This document shows, in pieces, positions 61,796 through 64,000 of a stretch of DNA of 64,000 nt. Origin of the DNA: Armatimonadota bacterium. GTDB taxonomy: Bacteria; Armatimonadota; UBA5829; DSUL01. The stretch spans positions 1-64,000 of the forward strand of contig JADLDK010000051.1 in NCBI GenBank assembly GCA_020846715.1, written 5' to 3'. Position 1 is the first letter of the stretch, and every line of letters begins with the position of its first letter. Under the pieces are notes generated by a model. The model saw only the letters and a program-made list of their open reading frames with translations. It was not told the origin of the DNA and ran no database searches. The translations under genes were made by a program, and so were the position numbers.

Positions 61796-64000
61796 CTACG
61801 GATTGCGGACTTCCATTTCCGCGTCTCTGGACCTAGCCCTCAGCACACGGATGTTCTGTCCGTTGACCCTTTCAGCGGTGATCACTCCTACTATGGTCAG
61901 GTACTCTCCTTCCGCTGGAATGGACGAGGAGTCTATAATTTTTACTCCGCGCTGTCCCGGAATGAGCGGGTCCACCTGACTGCCATCATCGAGAAGGAAG
62001 TAGGAGTCTATGTAGTTGACATAGGAAACACGGCCTGAGATCATCACAAGGAGGCCCTGGTTTTCCGCCCCATGACCGGCGCTGTCTATGTAGGTCTCAC
62101 CGCCCAGACTCCGGTTGGTGATATAGCGGATTGGTGTGGTAGCCTGCGCGTCACCCAGCGTGAACGTCGCGTCACGCAGCACCCTCTCACCATTCGGATT
62201 AGTGCCTATAACGCCCTTGAGGCGCACGCTGTCTCCTACTGTCGAGATCCACGCTGTTCCCGAACCAGTCTTGCTGGCTGCTCCTGCTGAGGGCAGAGTG
62301 GGCATGGTGGTCTCAACGCGAATGCCAGCGCTTCCATCCGGATCCTGCGCATAGAACACGCCCGCCTCTCCCAGTGGAACAAGCGTTACAACGCTGTCCG
62401 CTGTGAACTCCGCAAACGAATGGTCGGCAAGCTGGCGAGCCTTTCCAACGCTGGCAACTTCTGTAGGCTCAGGCGTCGCGCCGGTCAGGCGCACATCATC
62501 CACAGCCATCAGGTTGACCTGGAGGCCCCACAGCTGCACCAGCCGGACAAACACAGTCACCGCATTGGACTGTGCCACAACAGGCGGAGTGGTGAAGTCA
62601 TCCGTCCAGACACCAAGGTTCGTCTCTGGCGCTGGAAATATCCGGTAATCCTCCGACCACTTCTGGGCCCAGACTATGCCGGGATTCAACGGGTCCACAC
62701 CACCCATCGGGTCAATCCCCACCCAGACCTGTACATCCGACCACTGCGCATCCCCAATCCCAAATGGGCCAGGGGTCTCTTCCGAGGCGTTCGCCGCTCT
62801 TGCGATTGTTACGTAGTCAAAGCTCGCTTGATAGGTCTCTCCGGGGACAGCCTGGACACGTTGGCACACACCACCCCCCTTTATCGTATGGCTGGCCATC
62901 GAGCCGAGGAAATAGCTTCCCTCGTTAGCCTTGACTAGGCCCCACCATTCCTGCGTCCCTGAAGACGGATATGGCCCCACAAGACCATCCACGGCCAACG
63001 CCGGATAGACCGTGAAAGGCTTCCACGGCGCCAACGTATGCTGATACTGGTCATCCAGGTCGTCGAAGCCTCCATTGCGCAGGAAAGGCTCCGCCGGACC
63101 CGGTGTCTCGAACGTTGCATTTCGGGATACAGCGGCCTCATAGCCAGGGGCCTCGCTTACGACCCGATACGTGTAAACGTGCTGTGGGTCCAGTCCAGTC
63201 ACAACAACCGAATGCTGCTGAGTCAGGCCGGTCTGCACGGTTTGCAGATCGTACTTGATGCCTTCATCGTCATTCTGCCAGTCTGGATCGTACTGAACCG
63301 TAGAAGCAGAGGGCACGTCCGTCTCCCAGATTATCTCGAAAGAGGAATCTGAGAGCTGCCGCGCCTGCGGGCCATCCACAATGTTTATCAGTGGTTCTGT
63401 CGCCTCGGTGAGGGACACGTTGTCGATGTCCAGATGGGCGCCGTTTTCCGCGCCTTCTTTGGTGGCCTTGAGACCGGATATCCAGACCGATGTGGCCGGT
63501 CCGGTAGCGCTCAGCCGAGTGTGGTAATGACTCCACTGATCCCGGTCCAGCACCGTGCCCGGATCAGCCCATACAACGGTCGAAGCCTGCGGATTGAAAG
63601 TCTGACCAGTGAGGTCATAACCGTAACTCCCAACCAGCATTCCCGGAAACGCGTCGGCCACCTTGAGGTCCATTTCAAGGTCGTAATCTTTGCCTGCAAT
63701 GGTAGGAACTGTCTGCACGATCCCCGCATACCACGAATCCATGTACGTTATGATTCGCTGGAACTCGTTACCGGGGAGGCTGTCGGCAGACTGGATCTCG
63801 CCCGGGCTGTGCCACATTGTCGGGTCCACAGGGTTCACGTAACGGCTGGGTGGAGGCGGAACGGACCACTCGGTCCAAGCCGCACCGACATACCCATCTG
63901 AAGCCCAGAAGGGATGACGCCAGTAACCTGCCTCAAAGTCGCCATTCAGCAAAAGAGCGGCCGGTCTGACCGGGGCGTTCGGATCGTCCGGGGCGAAGGC
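61796..64000 (-). CDS. Large secreted multidomain protein, partial (5' end beyond right edge)
   Basis: 735 codons are visible without an upstream stop, so the start and any signal peptide lie outside. Two beta-rich modules each open with an NGDFE/NGGFD motif (LLLNGDFEAGYW; LRNGGFDDLDDQYQH), like carbohydrate-binding jelly-roll domains. A fibronectin-III-like domain (about 195-300, with SDSSFEIIWETDVPSASTVQYDP) lies between. After the second module a segment with ARQLADHSFAEF leads to an OB-like domain around GVFYAQDPDGSAGIRV, then GRVSYVNYIDSYFLLDDGS. These fit a cell-surface or extracellular glycan-binding protein. No catalytic residues are recognised in the visible part. Confidence 0.8.
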   Translation of the reverse strand, partial: AFAPDDPNAPVRPAALLLNGDFEAGYWRHPFWASDGYVGAAWTEWSVPPPPSRYVNPVDPTMWHSPGEIQSADSLPGNEFQRIITYMDSWYAGIVQTVPTIAGKDYDLEMDLKVADAFPGMLVGSYGYDLTGQTFNPQASTVVWADPGTVLDRDQWSHYHTRLSATGPATSVWISGLKATKEGAENGAHLDIDNVSLTEATEPLINIVDGPQARQLSDSSFEIIWETDVPSASTVQYDPDWQNDDEGIKYDLQTVQTGLTQQHSVVVTGLDPQHVYTYRVVSEAPGYEAAVSRNATFETPGPAEPFLRNGGFDDLDDQYQHTLAPWKPFTVYPALAVDGLVGPYPSSGTQEWWGLVKANEGSYFLGSMASHTIKGGGVCQRVQAVPGETYQASFDYVTIARAANASEETPGPFGIGDAQWSDVQVWVGIDPMGGVDPLNPGIVWAQKWSEDYRIFPAPETNLGVWTDDFTTPPVVAQSNAVTVFVRLVQLWGLQVNLMAVDDVRLTGATPEPTEVASVGKARQLADHSFAEFTADSVVTLVPLGEAGVFYAQDPDGSAGIRVETTMPTLPSAGAASKTGSGTAWISTVGDSVRLKGVIGTNPNGERVLRDATFTLGDAQATTPIRYITNRSLGGETYIDSAGHGAENQGLLVMISGRVSYVNYIDSYFLLDDGSQVDPLIPGQRGVKIIDSSSIPAEGEYLTIVGVITAERVNGQNIRVLRARSRDAEMEVRNP

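Overview
The window looks like a chromosomal segment of a flagellated, Gram-negative-type (diderm) bacterium with about 55-58% GC by eye. The best guess is an uncultured Armatimonadota or a near relative. The inference rests on several features together: an rpsB-tsf-pyrH-frr-uppS-dxr-rseP-ispG-proS cluster; an infB cluster carrying ylxR, ylxP and nrnA; a PEP-CTERM surface protein; O-antigen ligase and Wzz-like genes; a URO-D-like protein together with Gfo/Idh and ThuA proteins; and a large secreted protein with an OB-like domain ending in a 'DPDGSAGIRV'-type motif. No rRNA or tRNA gene, CRISPR array or insertion sequence was recognised.

Left arm, minus strand (1-20106, transcribed right to left). 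A complex I cluster nuoA-E-F-H-J-K-L-M-N starts from a consensus-like promoter at 20245-20273, which is followed almost at once by an intrinsic terminator (20206-20234). Subunits B, C, D, G and I are not in the cluster. It is followed by rpsB, tsf, pyrH, frr, uppS, dxr, rseP, ispG, a GNAT acetyltransferase, proS and an mgtC-like gene cut by the left edge. These link translation, ribosome recycling, UMP synthesis, the MEP isoprenoid pathway (dxr, ispG) and undecaprenyl-PP synthesis; cdsA, usual in this cluster, is missing. The rseP metalloprotease motif lies upstream of every canonical start codon, so its start is probably a non-canonical ATA.

Middle (20411-39260). A cation diffusion facilitator with a four-cysteine tail is followed by mixed-strand accessory genes: a Wzz-like coiled-coil membrane protein, a DUF2007 protein, Gfo/Idh and URO-D-like enzymes, a DUF5658 membrane protein, and a minus-strand polysaccharide operon (HAD phosphatase, two GT2 glycosyltransferases, O-antigen ligase with TPR tail). 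Divergent from it across 690 bases with several hairpins is a flagellar filament operon fliC-fliD-fliS-fliT-like, then a secreted M14 carboxypeptidase and a secreted eight-bladed PQQ-type propeller protein.

Right arm, plus strand (39279-61640). dprA, topA and trmFO are followed by a PEP-CTERM protein gene with a near-perfect sigma-54 promoter and a leader of about 470 nt. The nusA-ylxR-infB-ylxP-rbfA-nrnA-truB-ribF operon follows, preceded by a promoter and attenuator-like hairpin and lacking rimP. Next come a ThuA-like gene and a second Gfo/Idh gene. A type I restriction-modification operon hsdM-hsdS-[zeta-like kinase + 64-aa partner]-hsdR has its own promoter. A very large secreted protein on the minus strand runs off the right edge.

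Most coordinates are directly readable. Several start codons were moved inward from the longest open frame because a Shine-Dalgarno sequence and family N-termini support the inner start.
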